Positions 33,752 to 46,366 of a stretch of DNA of 64,000 nucleotides are shown here, in pieces. Both the position numbers and the translations under genes were made by a program. Numbering within the stretch: position 1 is the first letter of the stretch; the number at the start of each line of letters is the position of its first letter. Origin of the DNA: Cytidiella melzeri (lineage: Eukaryota > Basidiomycota > Agaricomycetes > Polyporales > Irpicaceae); assembly GCA_022592445.1 (NCBI GenBank), contig JABYQR010000012.1, forward strand, positions 1 through 64,000, in the 5' to 3' direction. Under the pieces are notes generated by a model. The model made no database searches and was not told the DNA's origin. It saw only the letters and a program-made list of their open reading frames with translations.

Positions 33752-34809
33752 ATGTCTATCAGGTATCTAACTGCGAGACTTGCGCAACAGGTAAGTACAT
33801 ACCGCTTGCCAACATATTCTACCTAGTGCTTGACATCACAAAGATAGACGAGGAGCTCATGAGTACAACCGGGGCATTCAGTCTTGATCAGGTACGTCTG
33901 CGTTCACCTATGAGTGCACCTTCGCAGAGTACCTTATGTCCCTATTCAGCTCATGGAACTCGCAGGGCTAGCATGCGCGCAGACACTTGCGACGGTATAC
34001 AAACATGAGACGCATCCTCGCGTCCTAGTATGCTGTGGGCCAGGCAACCAAGGCGGAGACGGACTCGTGGCGGCGAGACATCTCGGTAAGCGGGTAAAAT
34101 CGAGTCTTGAACCTACGTATCACCCTGACTGGTATGTAGGTATGTTTGGCTACAAACCCACGATTTGGATGCCCAAGGTGATTACCATACTACTGCGTGC
34201 GATATAAACTCCTGATTGTCCGCATACTAGCCAGGATCGAAAGAGATATATCAGGTGATGGTCATTACCACACATCCCTGCGCGAAATGGACACTGATTT
34301 TGGCAAGAAGCGTTTGAAAGCCCAATGTGAAAATATGAAGATCCCTATCATCGCACCGTCGAATGAGACCAGCACTCTGCGCGATGCACTCGCTCGCTCA
34401 GATGTAGTTCTCGACGCCATATTTGGGTTTTCTTTTCAGCCGCCCGTTCGAGCTCCTTTCGACACCGCATTACCTCTCATCACAAACTCGCAACTTCCTA
34501 TCGTCTCTGTGGATATCCCATCTGGATGGGATGTCGAGAAGGGAAATGAAGCAGGTGTCGGTCTTGAGCCCGACGTGTTGATCAGTCTCACCGCGCCAAA
34601 GGAAGGGGCGAAGATGTTCAAAGGACGCCATTTCCTTGGTGGACGCTTTGTAACAAAGTAAGCTCTCCTGGTCCAAGTATTTCGCATGAGACAGATGACG
34701 CTCAAATGATATCGATAGAGCAATGGCTGAGAAATTCAAACTAAACCTTCCAGAGTATCCTGGCACTGACCAGATTGTAGAACTTCCGAGGTCCTCTCAA
34801 AGGCTTTAA
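33752..34809 (+). CDS. NAD(P)H-hydrate epimerase (YjeF_N)
   Basis: Seven exons (33752-33790, 33844-33891, 33950-34085, 34140-34177, 34231-34254, 34311-34657, 34719-34809), about 240 residues, the usual size. The enzyme interconverts R and S forms of damaged, hydrated NAD(P)H so that the dehydratase can repair them. Signature parts are [121 protein letters not shown] and [16 protein letters not shown]. Exon 5 is only 24 nt. Exon 6 has tandem acceptors (aag/aag at 34307 and 34310), so one Lys may be optional. Confidence 0.92.
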
Positions 34810-35746
34810 GGGGCGCGATGAACCCAGAAGTTGTAGTGGTCGTTGCCATATTTTGAGAAATATATTTCTCAAAACAAGCTAAGGCAAAACATGAAAGTCG
34901 CTGGAGTGGCACACGTAAGCCGTATGACATACACGGCGACACGGTCAGCTGACTCCATCGCGCACGACGCGTTGGAGGCGACGCCTTGGTAATAGTTGGT
35001 ATGAGTTGCAACTGCTTCCACTGGACTAGAACATGAAAAGCAGGTTTTTTCCCGATGCGGGTGATTGTTAAGAATCCCTGTAGCCTGACTGCGCTGCCGC
35101 ATCTTGATATACCTCAGCATCTGCTTCCAAGCTCCTGGGCATCTATTGCTCGACATGACAAAATTCTGTTGTATTTCTTCGTGCAACACGTCCCCTCCTG
35201 TGATCCGCAGGCACAGGCGTAGTAAATATGACGTTTTCAGGACGCCTTGTTCCTGGCAACGTCGGTCGTTGGTTCCCTTATGACGCAATTACGATCCCTG
35301 CATCCGGATCGCTAGAGCTAAATCAAAAGCAGTGAAACAAATAGGCAGCATTGCATTATGATCATCGAAGGAATCGAAGAAGCACAAACTAGTAGGAACA
35401 GAGTAAGTAGTGGGAAGACTTAGGCGAAAAGAAGAATTCTCAGTGTCTGAATAATTTGTCATGGAAAGAGATGCGAGGTCGTCGTTTAGTCATGAGCAAT
35501 ATTCAACTGTTCCTGTAAGCGAATGGAGAGAGGAGACGTGGTGAGACGAAAACGATGAAGCACGTGAGAAAAAAGGAGACTTTGCTATCGGAGGCTGGGG
35601 TATATCAAAACTAGGAAGATGTTTCAAATGGAAGCGATCAAGTCGCCATGAGTCTTTTGGAATAGCGGTGTTCACCTGTAGGTATACTCTGTCAATGACA
35701 TGCGACGACAGATAACAAACTCAAAAAAGCACTTACCACCTATCAT
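34810..35746. other. Convergent intergenic region
   Basis: 3' flanks of the epimerase (plus) and zinc-finger gene 2 (minus). The 139-codon minus frame at 34869-35288 has no recognisable features. Nothing else is seen. Confidence 0.5.
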
Positions 35747-37059
35747 TCAGTTACTCCGCTTTGGGGGATGCCAGTCACCAGCGAGATCAGCCACACAACG
35801 CTTCGTAGCCAGGTCGAGATGCCTCTGCAGAGCATCGGTGCGGCTAAAGGCCTTGCCACAACCTCCCACCATTTTTCTCCCGTAAAATGTCATCACCTCC
35901 GCACCCGGCCGGATTTTCCTCTTGTACTTTGGGAGGTATCGGTCCTCGACGGGGATCCCGCAGCAAATGAGGGGGCCCCCAGTCAGTTCGGGGTAATGTG
36001 TTTTGACGTGTCGTACGAAATCAACTCTGCGGTTAGGTTTAAAGACGTAGTCGCAAGTCTCGCAACAGAAATCGCCGTTCTCGTTGGTGGACGTGTAATT
36101 CGGCACTCCCTTACCCTCTTTTCGGCGAGCCGCGGTCCTGAAAGGTATAGTGTCATCGAATGAGACTACTGGGGACGACATGCGAGGCGAAGGGCGTTCG
36201 GTGTAAGCGGACTTAGTGGGTCTTGAAGTGCGGGGGGACTTTGGCGGACTATAGCGAGACGTGCGCTGTGAGGAAGAAGCAACGGAGGTGCGTGTGTTGC
36301 GGTAGGATCGCCTTTGGGTGAGAGACGGCAAGGACGGCGGAATATACTCATCATCGGTATCGTTGTCGTCGTCTTCCTCGTCAGTCTCGCCTTCCGCATC
36401 TAGCTCAGAGTCGTCCTGGTACAGAGCCTGCACTTTCGCGATAGCTCTGCCAGCGCTGGTACGAGGGAGGGAGACTTCAAGTAATTCGGGAGATAGTGCC
36501 TCCGGAATGGGTGAGCTGGTAAACACAGAGTCGGTGGGGCTGATTGGAGACGACGCAGAAAAGTCGAGGGCAAGCCCGATACTAGTTTGGTCTTCAGTGC
36601 CTTGATATAAATCTCCTGGCAAGTAAGAGAAGTCTTTGTGAAGCTCTAACGATCTACAGAGGTGCAAGAGGTACCTGCGTTAACGAAAGTGACTTCAAGG
36701 AGAGGAAGAACTTACTGGAAAGATGAGTGGCACGAAGCTGGATGAGCATCTGAATACCACGTCCCATAAGAGTCTGGAATGATAGACGATGACTCGATGT
36801 GTTGAGTAAATTCATCCATAGATAGTATTTCTCCAAAGTCACACAATGGAGAAGATTGGGAAGACAGTGAGCTCGAGCCCGAACCAGGAGAGCCCAGACA
36901 AGAGTCTTCTATCCAGCGATGAGTGGTGGATAATGGGACTTCTTCGGGTAGCTGAGGAACGCCCATAAAGTCGTTATACTTGAGACTCGGATGAGCAGAC
37001 GACTTTTCAATGTCGGAGATGTGAACGGAAGTGGTCTCGTAGTAAGAGAGATGTGCCAT
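35747..37059 (-). CDS. Atypical Cys/His zinc-finger protein 2
   Basis: Two exons (37059-36716, 36674-35747; a 41 nt phase-2 intron), 423 residues, almost the same length as its paralogue at 24693-26051. The N-terminal two thirds are Ser/Pro-rich with an acidic stretch (DAEGETDEEDDDNDTDDEY). The C-terminal unit has DFCCETCDYVFKPNRRVDF with VRHVKTHYPE (C-x2-C...H-x3-H), then GPLICCGIPVEDRY and KMVGGCGKAFSRTDALQRHL. The matching order in the other protein is ...CPHC...H...CCGVP...GGCGHVFTRARSKETLRRHL. A TATAAAA box (minus, 37156-37162) lies about 100 bp upstream, as in the paralogue. Probably a nuclear regulator; no target can be inferred. Confidence 0.8.
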
Positions 37060-38819
37060 GGCGATGAGAATGCAATAAGTGTGAACGATCCGCAATGGAA
37101 AGGAAAGGGCTGGAATGCGATGGGTTCTGGTCAAATGCTGCCATTGTCAAAGGGATTTTATACTCGAGCTGGAGATAGAGTCGGAGGTGGGCTGTAAGGG
37201 TCCCTTGTCACGGTCTGTCTCGCCATTGCACGATTGGGTGACACATGTTCCTAGTTTTGATGGCAGATTGCTATATTGGGTATAACAACTGTGATACAGA
37301 AAGTAGTTTTTGGCGTCTTTGCCACGATGTGCACATAACGCAGGTCCCAATTCGCACGATGAAGGGGAAACGCACTATCTGATGATGCTTGTGATCCATG
37401 AAGCACTTAACCCGCACCGCATGCCTAGCGAGTAGTGACTATTCTGGTCGCCGGAGCTGTAGAGTACTACCTCGTGTTAAGCTCATGCTTAGTACTCTTC
37501 ACTGTGAAAGACTCTTAGGAACTGACAATATTCGGCGAAGACGGGAGGCGAACCCTGCTTTGTGAACAAAGGCAACGTGCGACAAAACAACATGTGGTAA
37601 AGTCGAAAGAGTAAGTGCGGGCCAGGTGCAACGGCTAACGTGCCACTCCTTCTTGCCACTCGAAGGTATCCGCCCACCGACACTAGTTCGTAGCAGAGGT
37701 TAGCGTGCGCACACAACAACAAATACAACACTCACCCATTCCAAATAGGCGAATGCTGCCGTTGCTCATCGTCAGGGACAACCCTCGCGACGAGATCCCA
37801 CCTCGTAATAAGGCACATGAGGCAAATTGTTGAGCTGTTATACGCAACACTGATGTTTGAGCTTGAAGCTTGTGTATAGCTCACCGACGGAAGACGAGCG
37901 GGCCTACTATATTTTATTGTTCATCATCAATCCAACTCGTCAGTGCGAATGGTACGGAGAAAAGAGAAGTCACTCATGTAGCTGTCAGGCTCAGGGCACC
38001 GCCGAGCCACTGGGCTACCAGCCTTGAAGCATATGGCTTGGACACAATCTTGTGCTAGAAGTTATCACTGAGCGGTAGCTGCTGCAGTCCCAGAGGTAGT
38101 GCCACTCTAACGCTATAGCATCTGTGAGGGGAAGAGGGAATCCGTCTTGCCAAATTGGGGACAACGACGTCTGACTTTGGGAGCGGCGGCGCAGCGTTGT
38201 ATTTTCTGTGGCGAACGGCGTGCAGAAGCGCACCGGAAGGGAGGTCAGGAATGTGAGAGAAGAGATTCGGAGGAAGGAAAGTGAACGAGAGTGTGTGATT
38301 TTACCATATTTAAGGGAGAGGAGGTGCCACTTGACCGATGCGCAGATTCCCATCTTCGGCCCCGCGACTTTGCGCGAAATGCGCAATGTCACACGCGTAT
38401 GTGGCTTTTGCCAAAGTCGCAACATGTACTGAGCAAGGTGATCCGGAAGGCCGGCCTGATGGTACATATTCTTTCTTGCCCTTTAGTTTGTTTCGTTAAT
38501 AAGCACATGCTGGACAGAATCGTGCTTTTATAGTGACTCACCAAGCTAACAATCCTACATCGTCCCTGATGCGACGTATGTCTTCGCCGCGTATAATCAA
38601 CCCAATCCAAAGGCAGATGCAATAGCAGTGGCACTTAGTCCTGAGAACTTGTTAGCAAGTACTCTGTCGATCATGCATACCTGATCAGTGTAACCATACG
38701 AGTTCCTCGCTGCAAGTAGTGACAAGCCACACAAGTGAGTTTGCATAGAAAAGTGAATTATGATCATGAGTTGAACTGGGGCCCTACGGGTAAAGAGGTC
38801 TCTTGGAGGTATGGTGTGC
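37060..38819. other. Intergenic, no gene recognised
   Basis: It includes the promoter of zinc-finger gene 2 (left) and the 3' flank of the SNIP1-like gene (right). A 150-codon minus frame (38015-38467) has no motif, no splice partners and a competing plus frame, so it is not called. Confidence 0.45.
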
Positions 38820-39895
38820 TTACGAAGCATCCTCGGAGAGCAGAACATACTCCCTCAGAGAGTCTCCAAATTTTATCACTAAGAGATACAGATCAGATCC
38901 AGCGAAGGGGCAAAGGATAGTGTGCAGCGCTTACCATCACCGAGCTTGAGTTCAAAATACCGAGACGTTGGCACGGTCTCCTCGTTCACCTTGGTGCCGT
39001 TTGTAGATTCTAAATCTATGATGAAGGGTCTAGAGACAGAAGCAACATGTTGAGTAAGACACGTTCAGTAACCTGACACCCGACGTACTTGATCGCCGCC
39101 TTCGCGTCGCCGTACTCATTCTTCTCGTGAATTTGCCGAACTGTCCAATGGATCATTGAATGCGTTCATTGGAGTAACGGAAGACGTACATTGAATGACA
39201 GCATGCTGCTTTGAACAGGATGGATGGTCAATAGTTATGTCTGCGACAAGACGATCACGTCCAATAAGGTATGCACTCTGGCGATGTATGTGCAGCAAAT
39301 CTACACACTGATGCGTTACTACATTGCGAGCACATAAGAACATAGCCTACGGACCTGTTTGTTCTTTCCCCTTGAACACGTACAGTCGCCATCCCACAAG
39401 CGGTTTCCTAGCTTCCGCCGGTTCATGGTACTTCAAAACCGTCCCTGTACCGTCGGCATGCTGCACCGTTTTGGTAGCCGCAGCAAGCAGCCCAGAGTTG
39501 CTAAAGTTTGGCTTGGCTTTGTCTTCAAGCTCAGCAGACTTCGACTGCGAGCGTGAACCTCGCGGCTGTTGACCTGACTGAGAGCGAGAACGCCTTGGCG
39601 GCGAAGCGGACCTGCGGGAAGTGGAGGGCCTCTCTCTATCGTCTCTACGTCTATCGCTTTCTCTACCCCTGTCTCGATTATCCCGCGTATGCCGTCCTAG
39701 GTCTTTGCGGGAGCTACAATCCGCCTCTTTTCCATTTCGCCTTGTCCGGTTATACCTTGGAGCTGGGTTACGTTCAGAATCGCTGTAGCGTCGACGAGGG
39801 TCGTGTCTCTCTGAATTGTCGAAGTCCCGCTGTCTTTCGTGCTTGTTCTTGTCACTGTAGCCTTCGCGGAGTGGTGAACGTGAGTTATGGCCCAT
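38820..39895 (-). CDS. SNIP1/Pml1-like FHA-domain splicing factor
   Basis: Five exons (39895-39355, 39300-39190, 39140-39089, 39029-38935, 38878-38820), 285 residues. The N-terminal half is rich in Arg/Ser/Asp/Glu (RS-like; SASPPRRSRSQSGQ). It is followed by KPNFSNSGLLAAATKTV, a SNIP1-family linker, and WRLYVFKGKEQTDLLHIHRQ. The FHA domain has the phosphopeptide-binding residues: YLIGRDRLVADITIDHPSCS, KQHAVIQFRQI, IDLESTNGTKVN and FGDSLREYVLL. In yeast the counterpart Pml1 belongs to the RES complex, which retains unspliced pre-mRNA in the nucleus. The family assignment is strong; the complex membership is inferred. Confidence 0.9.
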
Positions 39896-40556
39896 AGCGC
39901 ACGTGAGAACGTAAGAGTAAAGAGCAAGTTCAATATAAGCAAGAGCTTCTACCTTGGGGTGGGAGGAACCACCATCATCTCGAAATTGGCATGGGCCAAG
40001 AAAACTCCATGCCGGGGTCTCTCGCGTCAGGAATCTCTCCAGACGTCCCACAGCGAGTGCTGTGAGCAGCGTGCGCTGCTAAGTGTAATGAAATACACGG
40101 TGGTTCCTCCTCAACACCAGGTGAAGTGATGACGTGGCTAGCCCCCGTAACATACGGAAGTCACTAAGACCCCCCGACGAAACCAAAAATCCCCAAGTAA
40201 TACCTGAGTAATCCCTAACCACCCTCAGACTAAGTAACAAACGAGATCTGCACCAATGCTGTACTGAACTCGAGGTAGGAAAGAGGGGACGCACGAAACC
40301 ACTGCTAGAGATACAGCACCCAGATCAGAACATAATACGAAAAGACCAAATTTACGAACATCCTGAGAGTGAAGGAAGTGAATTACGGCTTATAATGGAG
40401 AGAGAACTGGCCCGCTGCCGACAAATCCAAATCGGGACCCTGCAAAGACCCCCGCGTCAAAACTCAGAGTACTTCCAATAACCTTGATCCTTATCCACGC
40501 AGCAAGAAAATATATTGACGCGACGTCTCCCTCCTCACGTCTAGCATTACTGTATT
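39896..40556. promoter_or_regulatory. Divergent intergenic region
   Basis: Promoter space between the SNIP1-like gene (minus) and dienelactone hydrolase (plus). No distinctive motif stands out. Confidence 0.4.
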
Positions 40557-41600
40557 ATGAGTCTCTGCAAGGATTGCATCACCGGTACGCCTCTCAGCGC
40601 TCGCCACTGTTGCCCCCTCCTGACTTGACTACAGGTGTTCGCCATGAGGGTACTGCAGAAGGTCATTATTCTTCAAACAACCAGTGGGTTAGACGTTGAT
40701 CATAGCATCTCGTCTCAGGAAAGTTTGAGGATGTTGACGGTGTGGACTGCTATGTCGCGACACCGTCGATCGACTATCCCAAAGACAAAGTCCTGATCCT
40801 GCTGACTGACGCCTTTGGGTTGTTGATCAATAACCAGGTAATTAGTATCCGCCGCCCATCGCTAACCCCCTTTGCACTGAACAAGAATCACGTCACGTAG
40901 CTCATCGCGGACAGCTTTGCTGCCAGTGGTATCAAGACGATTGTCCCCAACCTGTTCCGAGACCCACTGGCACCTGAAGCATTGAATGCCAAGGATTTTG
41001 ACTTTGCGCCGTGGCTCTCGAGGAACGGCATCGACTACTCCGAGCCTCGCGCGCGCAAGGTTGTTGCAGCGTTGAAGGAAAGCGGTGTCACCAAGATTGC
41101 TGTCGCGGGATACTGCTACGGCGCCCGCTTATGCTTCAATTTAGCATTTGAGAATGAAGTCAGCGTGGTCATTGTCACCCATCCGTCTCTTCTCAAGACA
41201 CCTGAGGACCTTGAGGTATGTGTCTAGCCATTGCGAACGCCCTCACTGCTCTGTCGTGTCGCTGAAACGCCCACGACCTTGCAGACGTACTTGGCGAAAT
41301 CAAAAGCACCGCTCCTCATCAACAGTTGCACTTACGACAGTGCATTCCCACTTGAAGCGCAGGAACAGGCCGACAAAATCTTCGGAGATGGACAGTTCGC
41401 TCCCGGGTATGAGAGGAAATATTGGGAGGGATGTACTCACGGCTTTGCAGTCCGCGGGGATTTGGTACGTGTTATCGGTTTGAGTCGTCGCGCGAACTTA
41501 TCATGATGGCCTCTAGAGCGATCCAAAGGTCAAAGCTGGAAAGGAAGGTGCATTCAAGGCTAGTGCGGAATTCCTCTACAAACACCTATATGGTGCTTGA
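40557..41600 (+). CDS. Dienelactone hydrolase family protein
   Basis: Six exons (40557-40584, 40635-40661, 40719-40837, 40901-41215, 41285-41464, 41517-41600), 250 residues. An alpha/beta hydrolase of the carboxymethylenebutenolidase family. The Cys nucleophile elbow is VAGYCYGARLCFNLAF (G-x-C-x-G), and the catalytic His is in EGCTHGFAVRGDL. The N-terminus MSLCKDCITGVRHEGTAEG is typical of fungal members, including the C-x2-C pair. It acts on cyclic esters or related substrates in aromatic breakdown; the natural substrate cannot be told. Exons 1 and 2 are very short (28 and 27 nt). Confidence 0.9.
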
Positions 41601-41811
41601 GCGTGCATACCATGGAATCATATCAGCAAATTTGACGCAGCGAGAATTTGGTGATGACGGTCTTCAACTGTCATGGATCCAATTGTACTCAAGCCCTAAA
41701 AGCATATGCTGTTTGAACAATGTAGTCATGTATCGAACATCTGTACAAATCATTAGTTCAAAACGGTAACAATCTTTGCAAATAAATACAGGTTACAGTA
41801 CCAGAACCGCG

Positions 41812-41817
41812 ACGCGT
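41812..41817. promoter_or_regulatory. MCB-like element (ACGCGT) upstream of ORC6
   Basis: A perfect MluI cell-cycle box 124 bp before the ORC6 start codon. In fungi MBF binds this hexamer and drives G1/S transcription. A single hexamer can occur by chance. Confidence 0.4.
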
Positions 41818-41940
41818 TATGTCACGTAATAGCGTCACAAGTGACCGATCGTGTCTCGTTGAGGCTCAACCTGGTTTGAAGCTTGTAGTTCCGCCACGGT
41901 TCTCCGCTAACTCGTAAGTTACGCCTCGCCACTCACCAAC

Positions 41941-43518
41941 ATGGACCAACAGTCCCGCGAGGCGATATCAAGACTCTGCGAAAAGGTAGACCTGAGCGAG
42001 AAGGCACAGGATCTCTTCTACTCCCTCAAAGCGAAGACTAGCCGTGGGTCTGGATACGAGCTAAACCAAAAAGTCATCGCTCTTCCTGCCATATCGTCGC
42101 TGCTGGCTTCAGAACAGTGCGTACACGATTGCCAGTAAAGCACGAATCTGTCGAGTTGCTGACATGGATCTCTTAAGGCTGGGCTACAACGACGTTACCG
42201 AGAAGATCGCCCAGGCAGCGTCGTGTCTCAACTCAAAGGACTTTGCTGCTGCGCTCACGACAGTTCGCAAAGCTCTTGCTTCAGCGGAACGGGAGAAGAA
42301 CAGATTCAAGACTACTTATGAGTCTCTTGTATTAAAATATGCACACGCGAATGGAGATTTCATGGTGAAGTGCATGAAAGATGTCGAGGCAGCTCTGGTG
42401 CTCAGTGCTGATCTCCGCGGACCACTACGGCCGCCAAACGATGTTGTAACCGTGGCCGTGTTTGTTTGGACGTGCAAGATACTAGGGGTGAGTTTATCAC
42501 TCAGAATGTGTGTTTGTGACTCACAAGTACGGCTTAGATAAACAGGCAGGCACGAATTACACAACACGCCGTCAACGAAGATGACTATCAGGAAGTAGTC
42601 GACGTACTGGAGGCAACCTGTAAGACTGTCAAAAAGGACATACAGAAACAAGTGAAGGCTCTTCGAGCGGAGCGCAAAGCAGCTAAGGCCGCAGGCGGGG
42701 AGACCTCTCCGTCAAAACCGACCCTTCGCAGCGCCTCTTCCCTGTCCCCAGTGAAATCACCGTCTAAATCTGCCCTTCGTGGCATCTCCCTATCCCCGAC
42801 CAAGACACCAGCGCACAAACGAAAGGTCGCGTTCTCACCTGAGAAAGCATACGAAGACACCTCCGACTCCGGGGTTGAAGATACACCATCTAAACGACAG
42901 AAATACTCATCGCCAAGAAAGTATGCGAGTAGCGCAGCTATTGCTGCTTTCAAAGACTCTCTTAAAGGCCGGTCGTCGTCTTCCAAATTCACGCTAGAGC
43001 ACCTTCAGGATCGGATGAGCGAGGACGAGGATATGCCGGGTAGCGTACCCTCCGGCGACGATGTGATAGACGGCGACTGTGCTCAGATTCCGCCCCACAG
43101 CGACCGCTCGTCAGACACGAACACTGATATTCCACATGTCGAAATGTCTGATGCCTCTGCGTCCTCTGAGGCAGCCTCGATCACCGACGCTGGGCCATCG
43201 ACGCCTCGTCGATCGCAGAGGTCATCGAGGCCACGCTTCCCCACGGACGTCATCGCAATAACACCCAGCAAAAAGCAACACGGCGAAACACCTTTGCAGC
43301 GTGGCAAAGCTATGACGCCTCATCGACGTGAAGATGACGACGCAGAGGACACTACAAAGAGAAGACGTAGACCAGCTTTACTTGAACATCGACAGTGGCT
43401 GCAGAAAGACAGTAGGAGAGAAAGCGAGCGGAAGATACGGGAACAGTGGGTGAGGGAGATGATTGAGAAGCATGGTGGCCATCCCTTTGAGAATATGAAA
43501 AGTAGTGTGGTTGCATAA
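41941..43518 (+). CDS. ORC6: Origin recognition complex subunit 6
   Basis: Three exons (41941-42116, 42178-42487, 42538-43518), 488 residues. The N-terminal cyclin-like repeats read VDLSEKAQDLFYSLKAKTSR, ALPAISSLLASEQLGYND, VTEKIAQAASCLNSKDFAAA, LTTVRKAL and TVAVFVWTCKILGINRQ, the layout of fungal Orc6. The protein is part of the six-subunit complex that marks replication origins. The C-terminal half is disordered and rich in S/T-P sites (SPVKSPSK, SLSPTKTP, FSPEK, TPSKR, TPHRR), which are candidate CDK targets. A final basic helix follows (RESERKIREQWVREMIEKHG), as expected for the ORC-binding C-terminus. An ACGCGT box lies upstream. Confidence 0.85.
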
Positions 43519-43563
43519 CCAAGCAAAAGAGACTAGCTACAGATGACAGCACCGTATTATATA

Positions 43564-44136
43564 CAGTCGAACCCCTCTTAACCCATATACCCCTCGGGAT
43601 ACGCAGAAAGGTACCGGTATGGGTTATCAGAGGTTATGGGAAACGAGAGGTGGCGCTTAATTGAGCGCCCAGGGCTTTGTCGAATATAACCGTGGAATTG
43701 TGTCATAGACTACCAAATTCACAATTTGTTGATACCATAAACAGATTGTTATGGGTAGTGCTCTACTATAGTAAAGTTGAGCACACAGGAGTTGGGCTAT
43801 GCCTCGGTCATGTCGAGGTTATTCAATGGGTGCCCTCGCAACACAAGTATTATTGACAATAACACCACATTATGAGCCGATTTTGTTCCCAACAGCACTT
43901 AAAATCACTTATCATGTCTTATTTAAGAGGAAACCTACCATATCTGGGATATTCAGCCCAGAAATGTGCCATAAAAGTATGGGTTTTTGCTTTCAAAAAG
44001 GTATGGATTATGGAGTATGAGGGGTTTATGGGTTTTTAGCTCGATTTCTCTGCAAACCAAGTTGGTCGAGCTTACAATGTATGGGTTAAGAGGGGTTATG
44101 GGGTTTGAGGGGTATGGGTTAAGAGGGGTTCGACTG
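43564..44136. mobile_element. Non-autonomous pogo/Tc1-type DNA element (MITE, 573 bp)
   Basis: The left end reads CAGTCGAACCCCTCTTAACC and the right end is its inverted copy (ggttaagaggggttcgactg). The inverted repeat continues imperfectly for about 30 bp. TA dinucleotides flank both ends (43562-43563, 44137-44138), the target duplication of Tc1/mariner-pogo elements, and CAGTCGAACC is a typical pogo/Fot-like terminus. Subterminal repeats of 'tatgggtt' occur inside. No transposase frame is present, so the element would need one in trans. Confidence 0.85.
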
Positions 44137-44238
44137 TATGTGACGCGCCCCTTGCATGTAGTAGCTCGAGGGTATAGTCGATTGATTGTTGGGCGTCGTC
44201 CAAGAGGTCAGCTAAGGTGATTTCGGTGTAAGAATGCC

Positions 44239-45195
<957 letters not shown>

Positions 45196-45399
45196 GACGA
45201 GACGGAAGAGGGACGACCTTAGCGTCGAGAGTGAGAAATGTGACAAACGCGCATCCGGTTCGTGACAGCACGCGTCGTGAATGTGACCCACATAACGAAC
45301 GGCTTGTCTAATAATCATATACAGCACACTTGAAACACACAAACACAATAACTGGTACACAAATCGTTTTGACAATCCTGGGCCCGATTCCCCTCATGA

Positions 45400-45673
45400 G
45401 TCCGAAGTCAGGCAGTGAATATACCTCGCTGAGACTACCCCAAGCCTCCATCAACTTCCCGAAGTGTCCTTCACAATCTGCGGAGTGATGCAAAGGGGCC
45501 CGGTGGATCGCTTAAGGACTGGCTGAACGTGAGGAGGATGAAGGCTGCGGAAGGCACTAGAGCGCATCCTGCACGAAGAGAGGGTTGAAATGAAGTGGTT
45601 TCACGGCGGGTCCATCCTGAACGGTATTGCCCCTCTGCTTTTCTTCAGGTTTGACGCTGGCAGTATCATCCAT
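45400..45673 (-). pseudogene. Internally deleted copy of the neighbouring TAP-like hydrolase
   Basis: A start at 45673 reads MDDTASVKPEEK...DGPAVKP, resembling the N-terminus of the intact gene (MDSFEEKGG...DGLTVKP). After a stop it is followed within about 250 bp by LMEAWGSLSEVYSLPDFGLM and RGIGPRIV, matching the intact C-terminus (VMEALRSLNEVYSMPDFGLA, REIGPRIM). The whole catalytic middle is missing. The DNA just upstream of 45673 also matches that upstream of the intact gene (VRSHLHVHSVL versus VRRHSHIHSVL), so promoter-side sequence was copied too. Confidence 0.7.
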
Positions 45674-46366
45674 CGTAGCTGTAGGTTGGTAAAGAACAAC
45701 GTCCATGAGCTGCTCAAGACAGAGTGTACATGGAGATGACTACGTACTTGTGGTCGATGTAGAAGTTGAGCGACGCTACTACGCCCGTCGCCGCAGTGCT
45801 GGGTTCGCATCTCGTAGCCGAGAGTCGCATATAAATCAACGATGATTGGCTCAATTGAATGCGCTGCGTTTGTCCAGCAAGTGGGTGTCAAAAAATATAC
45901 AAGCAGTGCAAGTACTTACTAGCGAAGTCAAAAAGCTGCCTTACTTAGACTCCGGCGACTGGTAATAAGAGCGCTACTACGCGTTTTCATCAGTGGGTAA
46001 CATTGAACAGGTTTTATTCCCTCTTCAGCTCAATTGAGCGTGAGAGTTCTGAGGCTGATGATGAACGACCCCTTTGCTTCCATCATGTCAACAGTGAAGG
46101 AGGTAGCCAACAAGGTTATGAGCTGGATGAGCTGCCAGTGAACGACCAAGTTCCAGTTAAAACCTCATGCCTGTTAGGCTCGTGTCCAGCCTCTAGTTCC
46201 TCGTAAATGCCTGTGCCCGCCAAAACTGCATTCCATGACAGTACGCCTCGAATATGTGACACGACCGGCATAACGAGCTCGAGCAACATGGTTTTTCCCC
46301 ACATGAAACATGGATACACAGTGCGATTCAAAGGCACGACCACGCTCAGTTTGTACACAAAGCATA
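45674..46366. other. Spacer between broken and intact hydrolase copies
   Basis: Contains the duplicated upstream sequence of the broken copy (to about 45890) and the 3' flank of the intact gene. No further gene seen. Confidence 0.45.

Noticed and set aside
38015..38467. 150-codon minus frame
   Set aside because: An overlapping plus frame of similar quality exists; neither has recognisable features.
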